A stretch of DNA of 64,000 bases from Alkalicoccus saliphilus (GCF_003044065.1 NZ_PZJJ01000012.1:27126-91125); one strand, 5' to 3'; positions 48,004 to 57,716 are shown, counted from the first letter of the stretch. The notes: generated from the sequence alone by a model not told the origin. Translations and numbers: made by a program.

Positions 48004-49311
48004 TTATTTCAGGTGCTGGATTATATAATTTCTTACTTTACCGGCTGTTTTTATTCCGCTTTCAAGCGCACCGTCCATTAAGCCGGCCCCCCCATCGGCC
48101 AGGCTGTCTCCAGCAAGAAAAATACCATTTTCTTCCCGGTTCAGCTCCATATGATACCGGGTCAGCTGATTTTTACCGTGCATTGACCAGGTCTGGCCGG
48201 CAAATTTATCACGTGTCCAGTCGTGGCCGGCACAGTCCATTATTTCAACATCAGGAAGAATTCTGTGTACGGCATCTTCAACATCACTGATATTGGAAAC
48301 GTCCAGTTTGCCGGCGTCGCTTCCAAAGCAGACGAGAAACGAGCCGTCCTCATCTTCATATTCATATTGAATATAATTCAGCGGAAAGTGGGCCGGAGCA
48401 GCTGCTATAAATGGTTCCGGGGAGCTCTTGATCCTGACCCATACCTTGACGCCCCTGGATACGGCTTTTTCTTTACCCGCCTGCCTTTTGACGGAGGAGA
48501 GAGGAGGGGAAAAAGCAACATTTTGTATCACTGGAGGAGGAAGCGTTACGATGACGGTGTTTCCATGGAAAGTTTCCCCTGCCTGTGTAGTGACGGCATA
48601 CGTTTCGTCTTTCTGCTTTTCTACAGCTGTTACTTCGCTGGAGAGATGTATGTCGCCTTTTACATCAGCGGCTATACAGGAAATGAGTTCTTTCGTTCCG
48701 TTTGTAAGCTGGAAAGCTGAAAAAGTTTCGAGCAGTCTTTTCCAGTCATTCATGGAAAGAGCCAGCCACCGGAGTGAATGGGTATAGGAAGCTTCTTCCG
48801 TCCGGCCGTGAAAGATGAGAGACCAGAGGCTGTCCATCCATTCGTATTCCGAAGAAGTGAGTTTCATTCTGTTGAGACGGTCTCTGGTGGACAAACCGTC
48901 AATTTCCAGCAGTTTTTCCTGCTGTTCCAAGGGACGGTATGGATTTGGGAAATAAAAAGAGGCTTCATCTGTCAACGTTTTCATTCTTTTTTCAAGAAAA
49001 GTATACAGCAGATTCAGAGGAACTTTTTTGACTGATTTTCCGTTGTGCCATTGTAACGTTTCCACCTTCACGTGCTGGGTAGTTTCAAGATTGTATTTAG
49101 TTATTTCACTCCATATATGGGGTTCATACCAATGAAACCATGTACCTCCCATTTCAAGTTTTTTTCCCAGGCGCTCATCTGTCCATGCACGTCCGCCGAG
49201 ACGGTTTTTAGCTTCCAGCACGAGCGGATGGCAGCCGTTTGCACTCAGTTCCCGCGCAGCAGCCAGCCCGCTGAATCCTCCTCCTATAATAATTGCATCG
49301 TATGCCGCCAT
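48004..49311 (-). CDS. FAD-dependent amine oxidase
   Basis: 435 residues of the flavin monoamine oxidase family. FAD-binding AIIIGGGFSGLAAARELSANG is cut here as IIIGGGFSGLAAARE at residues 6-20, followed by GGRAWTDERLGKKLEMGGTW near 43-62, and C-terminal GIFLAGDSLADGGAGLMDGA near 398. Substrate unknown. The ATG at 49311 has AGGAGGT 11 bases upstream, so the frame's longer N-terminus is unlikely. Possibly cotranscribed with the M20 deacylase 29 bases downstream; together they could process an acylated amine. Confidence 0.85.
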   Translation of the reverse strand: MAAYDAIIIGGGFSGLAAARELSANGCHPLVLEAKNRLGGRAWTDERLGKKLEMGGTWFHWYEPHIWSEITKYNLETTQHVKVETLQWHNGKSVKKVPLNLLYTFLEKRMKTLTDEASFYFPNPYRPLEQQEKLLEIDGLSTRDRLNRMKLTSSEYEWMDSLWSLIFHGRTEEASYTHSLRWLALSMNDWKRLLETFSAFQLTNGTKELISCIAADVKGDIHLSSEVTAVEKQKDETYAVTTQAGETFHGNTVIVTLPPPVIQNVAFSPPLSSVKRQAGKEKAVSRGVKVWVRIKSSPEPFIAAAPAHFPLNYIQYEYEDEDGSFLVCFGSDAGKLDVSNISDVEDAVHRILPDVEIMDCAGHDWTRDKFAGQTWSMHGKNQLTRYHMELNREENGIFLAGDSLADGGAGLMDGALESGIKTAGKVRNYIIQHLK

Positions 49312-49408
49312 TACTCTCACACCTCCTGTTCTGTACGCTCCCAATTTATAGGAGGGTTTTACCATTCTGTTTACCTTTTTTCTGAGCCCATAAACTTTAG
49401 GAAACACC

Positions 49409-49445
49409 AAAAAAAGCCCCGGCCGCTTGGCCGGGGCTTTTTTTT
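49409..49445 (-). terminator. terminator of yutI
   Basis: AAAAAAAGCCCCGGCC, loop GCTT, GGCCGGGGCTTTTTTT. Confidence 0.9.
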
Positions 49446-49466
49446 ATGAAAATGTTATCGGTTGAA

Positions 49467-49703
49467 TTAAAATACTTGTTCGAGTTCAGTAAATCCTGGA
49501 ACTTCTTCCAGAAGTGCACGCTCAATACCGGCTTTAAGAGTGATTGTGGAACTTGGGCATGAGCCGCAGGCGCCCATAAGGCGGACCTTTACCACTCCGT
49601 CTTCAATATCCACCAGTTCTACGTCGCCTCCATCACGAAGAAGGAACGGACGTAATTTATCGAGTACTTCCTGTACCTGTGGTTCCATTGTTTCTGTAGT
49701 CAT
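49467..49703 (-). CDS. yutI: NifU C-terminal domain protein YutI
   Basis: 78 residues, the small Nfu-type Fe-S carrier. The cluster motif is [15 protein letters not shown] near 46-60; [22 protein letters not shown] is its usual first part (here [17 protein letters not shown]). It receives clusters from SUF and delivers them to enzymes such as LipA or aconitase. The ATG at 49703 has AAAGGAGAG 8 bases upstream. Confidence 0.93.
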   Translation of the reverse strand: MTTETMEPQVQEVLDKLRPFLLRDGGDVELVDIEDGVVKVRLMGACGSCPSSTITLKAGIERALLEEVPGFTELEQVF

Positions 49704-49834
49704 TGCATACACTCTCCTTTCCTTTAACAACCATTATAGTATCATTGGAGACAAAAATCCACGGCTGAGGCTTAATTTTATTCAGACAGAAAATAGTTCG
49801 TGGTAAAATGAAGAAAAGAAAGGATGTGACAGCG

Positions 49835-50143
49835 GTGAAAATAACGGTTTATGGAGCAGAACAGAAATGTGCCAGCTGTATTCACCTGCCGAGTGCACTT
49901 GAAACAAAAGAGTGGCTCGAAGCAGCGGTCAGCCGCAGGTTCCCCGAGGATAAAATTGAATTTCATTATTGTGACATTGAACATCCGGAAACAGAAGAAG
50001 AGCGCCGTTTTTCAGAGCTGATTCTGGACGATGAATATTTTTATCCTCTCGTTGTCCTGAATGGAGAAGCTGTAGCAGAAGGGGATCCGAGACTTCCGGC
50101 GCTTTACAGAGAAATTGAGAAGTCTCTCCCGGTTCAGCCGTAA
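49835..50143 (+). CDS. yuzD: DUF1462 protein YuzD
   Basis: 102 residues with a thioredoxin-like start ITVYGAEQKCASCIHLPSA that carries a CxxC, then IEFHYCDIEHP near 47 and FYPLVVLNGEAVAEGDPRL near 73 with a cis-Pro-like position. Likely a small redox or metal protein; function unknown. Starts with GTG 8 bases after AAAGGATG. Divergent from yutI, convergent with yutJ, as in Bacillus. Confidence 0.85.
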   Translation: MKITVYGAEQKCASCIHLPSALETKEWLEAAVSRRFPEDKIEFHYCDIEHPETEEERRFSELILDDEYFYPLVVLNGEAVAEGDPRLPALYREIEKSLPVQP

Positions 50144-50224
50144 AGTGCATAGGGGACCGTTTTTTTACAGCTTGTTAACTAAGCCCCCTGTACCCGGAAA
50201 AAGCTGCTTTATCAGCTTCATCAT

Positions 50225-50261
50225 AAAAAGAGTGCCGGATTTCTGTACCGGCACTCTTTTT
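50225..50261. terminator. bidirectional terminator
   Basis: AAAAAGAGTGCCGG and CCGGCACTCTTTTT between yuzD and yutJ. Confidence 0.9.
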
Positions 50262-50273
50262 GTTTCTGGCCGA

Positions 50274-51356
50274 TCAGGATCCGGAATGATGCTTGTACAT
50301 CCAGAGCACTCCTGATTTCAGAACGCGGGGCACCCGGCCGACCAGTTTTCTTTCTCCCATCAAACCGAAGCCATGTTTCTTTCCGAGAGAGCCGAGCACG
50401 CCCTTAAGTTTCATTTTCGGAAGTGTTTCCGGATAAGGAAGGTTCCGCCACTTTTTGCTCAGCAGAATAGCAATATTGTCTCCCTGTGCTTCTGCGAGCT
50501 GAGCACTTGGTGCGTGCTCGGAAGCGGCACAGTCTCCCACAATAAACGCGTCTTCGAATCCGGGAATATGGTGATATTTTGTTGTTTCGACACGGCCCAT
50601 ACGGTCGGTTACGAGGTCGTGTTTTGCAGTAAGATCCCGGACAAGCTTATTCGGCTGCACGCCGGCTGTCCAGATAATGGCGTCAAGTTCTTCTGCTTCT
50701 CCATGGTTATACAGGATGTTCCATTCTACTTTAGTAATGTTCGCCCGGTTAATAAGGGTAACGTTGTTTTTATGAAACCAGTCCGTCACATAATTATAGA
50801 GTTTGGGTGGAAACATGGAGAGGATATTTTCTCCGCGGTCGTAAAGGCGGATATCCAGATCTTCACGGCTCTCCCGAAGTTCACTCGCTGTTTCCACGCC
50901 GCTGAGACCGCCTCCGATAATAGCGACTTTTCCGCCGTGGGGAACATTCTGAATAATCTGGTTCGTCTTGCGTGCACGTCGCATACTTTGAATACTCAAC
51001 GTCTTTTCCTGGGCACCGGGTACTCCGTGATATTTGTCTTCACAGCCCAGACCGATAAGCAGATCATCATATGTAAGTGTTTCCCCTGATTTCAGTTCGA
51101 CCGTTCTGTCTTCCAGGCGAATGTTTGTAACAGTGTCACATACGTGCTCAAGCCTATCGTCCTCCGGGAAGGAAATACGCAGATGGCGGTCTGCCACTGT
51201 ACCTGCTGCCAGGGCATAAAACTCTGTTTTTAAACTGTGATAAGCTTCCCGTTCCACCAGAGTAATTTTAAAATCTTGTATTTCTTTATCTGCAAGTAAT
51301 CTCTGGATCACGCGAAGCCCTCCGTAGCCTCCTCCTAAAATAACGAGATGGTGCAC
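50274..51356 (-). CDS. yutJ: type II NADH dehydrogenase-like protein YutJ
   Basis: 360 residues. FAD-binding LVILGGGYGGLRVIQRLL at the start, second dinucleotide fold VAIIGGGLSGVETASELRE near 158, and AFIVGDCAASEHAPSAQLAEAQ near 282. Members pass electrons from NADH to quinone at the inner membrane face. The GTG at 51356 has AAAGGGG 8 bases upstream; the frame's extra N-terminal 41 residues are unlike the family. A second NDH-2, yumB, is in the window. Confidence 0.88.
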   Translation of the reverse strand: MHHLVILGGGYGGLRVIQRLLADKEIQDFKITLVEREAYHSLKTEFYALAAGTVADRHLRISFPEDDRLEHVCDTVTNIRLEDRTVELKSGETLTYDDLLIGLGCEDKYHGVPGAQEKTLSIQSMRRARKTNQIIQNVPHGGKVAIIGGGLSGVETASELRESREDLDIRLYDRGENILSMFPPKLYNYVTDWFHKNNVTLINRANITKVEWNILYNHGEAEELDAIIWTAGVQPNKLVRDLTAKHDLVTDRMGRVETTKYHHIPGFEDAFIVGDCAASEHAPSAQLAEAQGDNIAILLSKKWRNLPYPETLPKMKLKGVLGSLGKKHGFGLMGERKLVGRVPRVLKSGVLWMYKHHSGS

Positions 51357-51599
51357 GGGATCAACCCCTTTCAATCGTGCCAAAGGAGAAGAAGCGGCTG
51401 CTGCCGTTCTCTCAACTTCCAACGATGTAATTAGTACAATACCATTGTTAAATATACCAGTTTTTTGAGAGGTACACAATCAAATTTGAAAGCGGTTTAC
51501 GAATTGCTTCTCCTTTACCCTTCTGAGTCCGGAATGTTGACAAACAGAGGTGCTGCCCTTAGCATAAACGAAGAAGAAAATAATGAGGTGAAGCTTGAA

Positions 51600-51836
51600 A
51601 TGAAACCTATCATAGAGTTCTGCATCAGTAATCTTGCGAGCGGGACACAGGAAGTTATGGAAGAACTGGAGAAAGATCCGGACCTCGATGTTATCGAATA
51701 CGGCTGTCTCAGCTACTGCGGTATGTGTGCCCGCAGCAGGTATGCTCTTGTAAACGGGGACATGGTCACTGGAGACACGAATGATGAACTGCTGCAGAAT
51801 ATTTATCAGTATTTAGAAGATAACCCAATGTTTTGA
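51600..51836 (+). CDS. yuzB: DUF1450 protein YuzB
   Basis: 78 residues, exactly the size of B. subtilis Yuz[21 protein letters not shown] starts it, and [20 protein letters not shown] near 40 gives a Cys-rich loop for a possible metal or Fe-S site. Function unknown. The ATG at 51600 is chosen for the family start and the GAGGTGAAG upstream. Confidence 0.88.
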   Translation: MKPIIEFCISNLASGTQEVMEELEKDPDLDVIEYGCLSYCGMCARSRYALVNGDMVTGDTNDELLQNIYQYLEDNPMF

Positions 51837-51844
51837 TAAAGAAA

Positions 51845-51878
51845 GGTCCTCTGTCTCCGGCAGGGGCCTGATTTTTCT
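51845..51878 (+). terminator. weak terminator after yuzB
   Basis: AGGTCCTCTG and CAGGGGCCT (imperfect), then ATTTTTCTC. Confidence 0.5.
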
Positions 51879-51982
51879 CAACGGAGCCGGCTTTTAGTCT
51901 TTACTTCTGCCGCCGCTTCGTTTCTTTTAAAAAGTTCCATTACTCTTTATAGAAATTTACAGTTTAGAAAGCAGGTGAAAGT

Positions 51983-52219
51983 GTGAAGCCGCTGCCGTTT
52001 GATCATACGTGGCCCTATGAAAAGCAGATGGGCGAAATTTATGTGGATACATGCCCCTACTGCGGGGAATCCAACGTTCTTACTTACATGAAAGCCAACA
52101 CTCTGAGCCGGGCAAAGGAAGGGGTAAAAACAAGACTTAATTTTCCGTGCTGTCTACAGACAATGACAATTTTAGAAGCGGATGACGATTATTTTTGGGC
52201 GGATGAACCGCTTCGTTAA
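51983..52219 (+). CDS. small zinc-finger-like protein
   Basis: 78 residues. A CPYCGESN motif (near 24) and a FPCCLQTM pair (near 54) give four Cys able to hold zinc; the N-terminus KPLPFDHTWPYEKQMGEIY and acidic C-terminus are otherwise plain. I do not know the family. GTG start 5 bases after AGGTG. Standing alone before repeat copy B2. Confidence 0.65.
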   Translation: MKPLPFDHTWPYEKQMGEIYVDTCPYCGESNVLTYMKANTLSRAKEGVKTRLNFPCCLQTMTILEADDDYFWADEPLR

Positions 52220-52266
52220 AAAAATGCATTTTATTGTATAGGCAGGTGTTTATCTTTTTTTCTCCT

Positions 52267-52702
52267 TCAGGCTGTTTATAAAGTGTTTTTTATACATGCC
52301 TATGCAAATTCCTGCTTTCGCCTCCTCAGGACGCTTTCCGGGCGGGCCGGCTTCAGCTAATTTCTTCCTCCCACTGCTCGGAAGAAATGGATCTTCTGCT
52401 CGTCCTATCTCGCCTCGGAGTCGCCTGCTGCAGCTCCAGCAGGAAAATAAAAAGAAGGTTCTTCTTCTAAAAAATGTGTTAATTCCGCCCTTTCTTCCAT
52501 TCAGGAGAGGCTTTTTCCTCCGGAACGACCGGCGGGGACGCCGGTGGGATAAAGCGAAGTCGGAAGATCCTTTTCCATGGCCGAAGGGCTGGAAAATAGC
52601 TGATGACGAGCCCCACGGCAAGCTTCCGCCGGGGAGTGTAGGAGAAAGCTATACGCTCAGAAGAATAATTATTCTGAAACCAAGACTTAATCAACACGCT
52701 GA
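52267..52702 (+). repeat. dispersed intergenic repeat, subfamily B copy 2
   Basis: Nearly identical to 38468-38898 over its length; small differences and an extra few bases near 52580. Same orientation and the same ends. Confidence 0.87.
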
Positions 52703-52734
52703 AAAAGCCACCGGCCTTATGCCGGTGGCTTTTT
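52703..52734. terminator. bidirectional terminator after repeat B2
   Basis: AAAAAGCCACCGGC, loop CTTAT, GCCGGTGGCTTTTT; serves the small plus-strand gene and mqnE. Confidence 0.88.
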
Positions 52735-52768
52735 GTTCATCGCTGCCGCTGCAGGAGCTGCAGAACTA

Positions 52769-53863
52769 TTAGTAAGATTTAATTACGTTGTAGAAGGTGT
52801 CCCGTTCGACCGGTGTTTTACCGGCACCTTTAATAAGGTGGACCAGTTCGCTTCGTGTCAGACTCTGGGAAGTTAAGGCACCTACAGAGTGTGAAATTCT
52901 TTCTTCAATAAGCGTGCCGTGAATATCAGAACTGCCGAAAGCAAGGGACATCTGGGTCAACTGTACACCGATGTTAATCCAATAAGCTTTAATATGATCA
53001 AAATTATCGAGCATCAGCCGGCTGATAGCTACTGTACGCAGATCGTCATATGCTGAGGTACGGCGTTTAAGTCCTGCACTTGCTTTACGAGGCTGCATCG
53101 CGAGTGGAATGAATACCATGAATCCGTTTGTTTTATCCTGAAGCTGTCGGAGCCGGTCCATATGAATCAGGCGTTCTTCTTTAGATTCAATAGACCCGTA
53201 AAGCATTGTGGCATGAGTTTTCATCCCAAGATCATGGGCAATTTCATGTGCTTCGAGCCACTGATCAGTAGAAGCTTTGTCGGGACTCATTTTAGCCCGG
53301 TAATTTTCAGTTAGAATTTCTGCCCCGCCGCCTGGAAGAGTATCAAGCCCGGCTTCGACAAGCTGTTCCAGCACTTCGCGCATAGAGATGCCGGCGTGAC
53401 GCGCAAAAAATTCAATTTCCGCACCGGTATATGCTTTAATTGCACACTGCGGATAATGCTTTTTAAGCGTACGGATAGTATTCAGGTAATAGTCGAAAGG
53501 AACGTCCGTGTTATGGCCCCCGACGATGTGAAACTCCCGGATATTGTCATTCCAGCGTTTCTGAACGTACTCAAGAAGTTCCTCTTCGTGCATCGTGTAG
53601 GCGCCTTCCTCTCCGGGCTTACGTTTGAAGCCGCAGAAGGCACAGCTTGCTTCACAGACATTTGTTGGATTAATGTACATGTTCTCTATGAAATAGACGT
53701 TGTCACCGTTTTTCTGCTCGTTCACCTGATTGGCGAGCTGGGCGACAGTTAGTAGATCCGGAGTTTCGTAAAGTGTCAGACCGTCTTCAATTGTCAGGCG
53801 TTCTCCGTTTTTAACTTTCTCCTGGATTGCCTGCAGTTTGTCATCCATTACGATTGTGCTCAT
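52769..53863 (-). CDS. mqnE: aminofutalosine synthase (radical SAM)
   Basis: Joins a SAM-derived adenosyl unit to 3-enolpyruvylbenzoate in the futalosine route to menaquinone. 364 residues. Radical-SAM cluster CEASCAFCGF near 69-78, HIVGGHNTDVPFDYY near 112, DTLPGGGAEILTENYRAKM near 170 and the C-terminal TFYNVIKSY. MqnC is the closest alternative; the ASCAFCGFKRKPGEEGAYTM stretch (in part) fits MqnE better. No other mqn gene is in the window. B. subtilis uses the classical men pathway, so this separates the organism from it. Confidence 0.85.
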   Translation of the reverse strand: MSTIVMDDKLQAIQEKVKNGERLTIEDGLTLYETPDLLTVAQLANQVNEQKNGDNVYFIENMYINPTNVCEASCAFCGFKRKPGEEGAYTMHEEELLEYVQKRWNDNIREFHIVGGHNTDVPFDYYLNTIRTLKKHYPQCAIKAYTGAEIEFFARHAGISMREVLEQLVEAGLDTLPGGGAEILTENYRAKMSPDKASTDQWLEAHEIAHDLGMKTHATMLYGSIESKEERLIHMDRLRQLQDKTNGFMVFIPLAMQPRKASAGLKRRTSAYDDLRTVAISRLMLDNFDHIKAYWINIGVQLTQMSLAFGSSDIHGTLIEERISHSVGALTSQSLTRSELVHLIKGAGKTPVERDTFYNVIKSY

Positions 53864-54137
53864 TTATAATCCCCTGCCTTTTCTATGTTAGGATATCCTT
53901 CAAAACAGATATCCGCTGCAGTCTTCTCTGCTTCCGCTCACGGCTGGAGTGCAGATTGTGTTTGTCAGACCTGCCATTATTACCCCGAAACAGTGCCGGA
54001 TAATTGTTACTGCAGTTATCAAAAATGATACGCGGCGTTCAATAGTGCTTCTGATTAAAGAACTTCCGCCCGAAACTATCTATATCTTACCACCAACCAA
54101 ACTTCCTTGCCAAACGCAACGAACGTGTACAGGAAAT
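53864..54137. other. intergenic, nothing recognised
   Basis: Divergent gap between mqnE and yutM. No gene, repeat or named motif apart from the yutM promoter at its end. Confidence 0.4.
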
Positions 54138-54166
54138 TTGAAGGAAAAGATGCATGTTGTTATACT
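54138..54166 (+). promoter_or_regulatory. promoter of yutM
   Basis: TTGAAG, 17 bases, TATACT, 34 bases before the start codon. Confidence 0.6.
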
Positions 54167-54199
54167 AATAGGAAGAGGTTATTTAAGGAGGCGGAGTAT

Positions 54200-54550
54200 A
54201 TGATTACGATTACTGAAACAGCTGCTGCTCAGATTAAGCAGATGATGGAAGATAATGAAGATGCAAACTATATGAGAGTTGGTGTGCAGGGGGGAGGCTG
54301 TACTGGTCTTTCCTACGGCATGGGATTCGACTCGGAAGTACATGATGACGACAGTCAGGTTACGATAAACGGGATTGATCTCGTGATCGATAATGAAAGT
54401 GCACCGATGCTTGACGGTGTCACGATCGACTACAAGCAGAACATGATGGGCGGCGGATTTACACTCGACAATCCGAATGCGATAGCCAACTGCGGCTGTG
54501 GCGCGTCTTTCCGTACAGCCACAAACGCCGGGAAGCCGGAAGACTGCTGA
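54200..54550 (+). CDS. yutM: A-type Fe-S carrier YutM (HesB/IscA)
   Basis: 116 residues. ITITETAAAQIKQMMEDNED starts the fold; the three cluster Cys are in GGGCTGLSYGMGF (near 34) and NCGCGASF (near 103). Carries clusters from SUF. AAGGAGG precedes the ATG at 54200 by 8 bases. Monocistronic with a strong terminator. Confidence 0.93.
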   Translation: MITITETAAAQIKQMMEDNEDANYMRVGVQGGGCTGLSYGMGFDSEVHDDDSQVTINGIDLVIDNESAPMLDGVTIDYKQNMMGGGFTLDNPNAIANCGCGASFRTATNAGKPEDC

Positions 54551-54561
54551 TATTTTCAAAC

Positions 54562-54606
54562 AAAAAGATCTGTCCCCGCCGATTAAGGCGGGGACAGATC
54601 TTTTTT
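54562..54606. terminator. strong terminator after yutM
   Basis: A 19-bp perfect stem (AAAAAGATCTGTCCCCGCC and complement) with loop GATTAA. Confidence 0.92.
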
Positions 54607-54719
54607 ATGCGGAAGCTTAACCCGCAGACGCAATAAAAGTTTCATATTATTAAAAGTACAGCTGCCCGATCAAAATAAAGTTTTTCATTACCTGCAAAGA
54701 ACGTTAAAACTGCTGAAAA

Positions 54720-55715
54720 TTAAAAGAGGCTTGTGCTGTGTCCTGCAGTTGCCTTTGCTTTTGGATCAACGAGCACTTTTGCTTTGTTTACGGCAGTAGG
54801 GGCCTCACCGAAGCCTGTAGCTATAAGTTTTGCTTTCCCTTCATACGTTACGATATCTCCAACGGCGTATATACCTTCAATGTTGGTTTCAGTATTTGAA
54901 TTAACGACGATGGAATTTTTAACGATTTCAAGTCCCCATGTTTTAATTGAACCAAGATCAGAGACGAAACCGTAATTCACGATCAGCGAATCGATATCCA
55001 CTTCCTCTGAATGGTCTCCATCTTTGTGCTTCAATGTCACGCTTGTAATCTCATCGTTTTCATAGTGGAGCTCTTCAATACTGTAAGGTGTTTTTACGTT
55101 AATGCGTTCGGAATCTTCCATCTGCGAAACACTGTGTTCGTGGGCACGGAATTTATCCCGGCGGTGGACGATAGTCACTTCTTCTGCAATATCTTCGAGC
55201 ATAAGTGTCCAGTCGACGGCCGAATCTCCGCCGCCGGCAAGCACCACTCGATCACCGGCAAACTGGTTAATGTCGTTTACGAAATAATGAAGGTTCGTAT
55301 CTTCAAATCGTTCTGCTCCTTCAATTTTCAGGCGGCGGGGCTGGAATGCTCCGACTCCTGCGGCAATAACAACCGTTTTTGTTAAATGTTCCCCTTTATT
55401 TGTGCGCAGTGTAAAAATCCCATCCGCATCTTTCTCTACATCCTGTACGGCTTCCCCGAGGGCAGTAGCAGGATCAAACTGGACTGCCTGCTCTACAAGG
55501 TTGTCCACCAGCTCCTGTGCCAGTACTTTTTTGTACCCTGCAACATCATAAATGTATTTTTCGGGGTACAGGGCAGAAAGCTGGCCTCCGAGCTGGGGCA
55601 TAGCTTCGATAATTTTAACTTTCATCTGACGAAGACCGGCATAGAAAGCCGTATATAATCCGACGGGGCCGCCGCCGATAATGGTCAGGTCGTATACTTC
55701 TTGATCTTGTGACAC
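54720..55715 (-). CDS. yumC: ferredoxin/flavodoxin-NADP+ reductase YumC
   Basis: 331 residues of the thioredoxin-reductase-like FNR type. FAD motif [20 protein letters not shown] near 11-30, [18 protein letters not shown] near 53, NADPH motif [11 protein letters not shown] near 160, and [21 protein letters not shown] near 287. It lacks the CxxC of thioredoxin reductase. The GTG at 55715 has GGAGGTG 8 bases upstream, so the ATG at 55748 without a ribosome site is rejected. Reduces ferredoxin or flavodoxin, here useful for Fe-S and radical-SAM enzymes. Confidence 0.94.
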   Translation of the reverse strand: MSQDQEVYDLTIIGGGPVGLYTAFYAGLRQMKVKIIEAMPQLGGQLSALYPEKYIYDVAGYKKVLAQELVDNLVEQAVQFDPATALGEAVQDVEKDADGIFTLRTNKGEHLTKTVVIAAGVGAFQPRRLKIEGAERFEDTNLHYFVNDINQFAGDRVVLAGGGDSAVDWTLMLEDIAEEVTIVHRRDKFRAHEHSVSQMEDSERINVKTPYSIEELHYENDEITSVTLKHKDGDHSEEVDIDSLIVNYGFVSDLGSIKTWGLEIVKNSIVVNSNTETNIEGIYAVGDIVTYEGKAKLIATGFGEAPTAVNKAKVLVDPKAKATAGHSTSLF

Positions 55716-55887
55716 TTTAAAGACACCTCCGGCTTTAATATATTCCATTAAACTATTATAGCCTTTCTCTTGTTTAAAGAAAAGGGAGGGGGATTGAAAA
55801 GGGCCGGTATTTATGGTTGAGAAAAAAAGAGGAAGAGGATAGAATAGAGAATGGATGTGCAGATTTCATCAATTGTTCAAAAAAAAG

Positions 55888-55916
55888 TTGAAAATGCCGG
55901 ATAAACACCCTAAAAT
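55888..55916 (+). promoter_or_regulatory. possible promoter of yumB
   Basis: TTGAAA, 17 bases, TAAAAT, about 178 bases before the start. Confidence 0.45.
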
Positions 55917-55990
55917 TACAGAAGTATCCTATGAAGAGTAAAAAAAGTACATACAGCTCAAAGAGCGGCAGTGTCTTTCTGCAGACAATT

Positions 55991-56008
55991 ACGTGAAAAA
56001 AATCACAT
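55991..56008 (+). promoter_or_regulatory. possible Rex operator
   Basis: ACGTGAAAAAAATCACAT: GTGA, six bases, TCAC, matching 10 of 12 defined positions of the Rex site TTGTGAN6TCACAA. Rex senses NADH/NAD+ and controls NADH dehydrogenase genes in Bacillus, which fits yumB downstream. Confidence 0.4.
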
Positions 56009-56093
56009 TATATACCGCATATTCAGTGTGAGGTGCGTTAGTGGCAGATTTCCTTGAGCTGTAAAAATTCATTAATTTATTGGAGTGAGCAGA

Positions 56094-57302
56094 ATGAGCA
56101 ATAAACCGAATATCGTCATTCTAGGAGCCGGCTACGGCGGGATGATTACTGCTGCCCGTCTGCAGAAATCGACGGCGTCAAAAGATGCAAACGTGACACT
56201 TGTTAACAAAAACGACTACCACTACCAGACAACCTGGCTGCACGAACCGGCTGCAGGAACTATGCATCACGATAAAACCCGTATGGATATATCCAAGGTA
56301 CTCGATTTAAGTAAAATTAATTTTGTTCAGGATACGGTAGTGGAAATTAAGGCGGAGGAAAAGAAAGTTGTGCTTGGCACAATGGAGCTTGACTACGACT
56401 ATCTTGTAATAGGACTCGGTGCAGTGCCGGAAACGTTTGGTATTCCGGGAGTTAAAGAGCATGCTTTTGGCATTACGAATGTGGACTCGGTACGTCAGAT
56501 TAAGGACCACATTGATTATCAATTCGCAACCTACAGTCAAATGGACGAAAAGCACGACGAAATGCTGACCATTGTTGTGGCAGGGGCAGGATTCACCGGT
56601 GTGGAATTTGTTGGAGAGCTTACAGAACGAGTGCCGGAACTCTGCAAAGAATACGACATCCCACGTGAAAAAGTAAAACTCGTATCTGTGGAGGCAGCTC
56701 CTACCGTTCTTCCCGGCTTTGATGAAGAGCTCGTAGAATATGCAATGAATCTCCTCGAAAGCCGCGGAGTCGAATTTAAAATCAATATGCCGATTAAGGA
56801 AGTACGTGCAGACGGAGTCCTTCTTAATGATGATACGATGCTGAAATCCAACACGGTAGTCTGGACGACAGGTGTACGTGGGAACCCAGTGGTGGAAAAC
56901 TCCGGGTTTGAAGCGATGCGCGGCCGTATCAAAGTTGAAAAAGATCTGCGCGCTCCTGGTTATGAAGACATTTTTGTTATCGGAGACTGTTCACTGATCA
57001 TTAATGAAGAAACAGAGCGGCCTTTCCCACCAACGGCGCAGATTGCTATTCAGCAGGCATACACGTGTGCCAATAATCTTAAAGCGCTTATTGAAGGTAA
57101 AAAAGAGCTCGAAGTATTTAACCCGGAAATTAAAGGAACTGTAGCCTCCCTTGGAGGAAATGAAGCCATTGGAGTAGTTGGATCCCGTAAGCTTTATGGT
57201 AATTCCGCCTCCGTAATGAAAAAAATGATCGATAACCGCTACCTGTACCTGCTCGGCGGAGTACCGCTGGTCATGAAAAAAGGAAAGCTGAAATTTTATT
57301 AA
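56094..57302 (+). CDS. yumB: type II NADH dehydrogenase YumB
   Basis: 402 residues. FAD motif [18 protein letters not shown] at the start, NADH motif [18 protein letters not shown] near 160, [18 protein letters not shown] near 262, [21 protein letters not shown] near 295 and a C-terminal amphipathic tail for membrane contact. Gives electrons from NADH to menaquinone without pumping ions. The ATG at 56094 has GGAG 8 bases upstream. Confidence 0.92.
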   Translation: MSNKPNIVILGAGYGGMITAARLQKSTASKDANVTLVNKNDYHYQTTWLHEPAAGTMHHDKTRMDISKVLDLSKINFVQDTVVEIKAEEKKVVLGTMELDYDYLVIGLGAVPETFGIPGVKEHAFGITNVDSVRQIKDHIDYQFATYSQMDEKHDEMLTIVVAGAGFTGVEFVGELTERVPELCKEYDIPREKVKLVSVEAAPTVLPGFDEELVEYAMNLLESRGVEFKINMPIKEVRADGVLLNDDTMLKSNTVVWTTGVRGNPVVENSGFEAMRGRIKVEKDLRAPGYEDIFVIGDCSLIINEETERPFPPTAQIAIQQAYTCANNLKALIEGKKELEVFNPEIKGTVASLGGNEAIGVVGSRKLYGNSASVMKKMIDNRYLYLLGGVPLVMKKGKLKFY

Positions 57303-57315
57303 ATACACCCCATCT

Positions 57316-57345
57316 AAATCCATCCGGTTTTCCGGATGGATTTTT
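57316..57345 (+). terminator. terminator after yumB
   Basis: AAATCCATCCGG, loop TTTT, CCGGATGGATTTTT. Confidence 0.88.
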
Positions 57346-57415
57346 ACTATCCTATTATGCTGAACTCGTTACGAAAGGGAGGTGCGTGTAAGAGTCGATT
57401 TTGATAATTAGGCAG

Positions 57416-57469
57416 AAAGGGACCGCTGATCCTGACTGCAGGAAAGATAAAATAACAGGATGGTCCTTT
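57416..57469 (+). other. hairpin region upstream of yuiA
   Basis: AAAGGGACC pairs with GGTCCTTT and, inside, ATCCTG with CAGGAT, enclosing a 20-base A-rich loop. Lies 120 bases before yuiA. No T tract follows; a leader structure is possible. Confidence 0.4.
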
Positions 57470-57590
57470 GAGAAAGAGGAAAAAGAAGATGTTTGCGCTT
57501 ACATGGAGATATAAAGAGGAAATTAAGTTTTTGCAATGACTGAGAAAAGATGTTATATTATCAGAAATATCAGATAATTGAGGTGAGAAT

Positions 57591-57716
57591 ATGTATCAGC
57601 GCAAACAAAATAAAAGTTCCAGCTGCGCTTACTGCACCGGCCGCGGCTATCATCAGCTGCTGCTTGGCGGATCTGAAACGTGCAGCCGCTGCCAGGGGTC
57701 AGGTAAGAGACGCTGA
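57591..57716 (+). CDS. yuiA: small double-zinc-finger protein YuiA
   Basis: 41 residues with two CxxCxGxG knuckles, CAYCTGRGYHQ and CSRCQGSGK, as in the DnaJ central domain, separated by LLLGGSET. The size, motif and position between yumB and yuiB match B. subtilis YuiA. GAGGTG precedes the ATG. Function unknown. Confidence 0.85.
   Translation: MYQRKQNKSSSCAYCTGRGYHQLLLGGSETCSRCQGSGKRR

Noticed and set aside
48004..52702. CRISPR array or phage region
   Set aside because: No short regularly spaced repeats and no phage genes anywhere in the window; the repeats found are long and dispersed.
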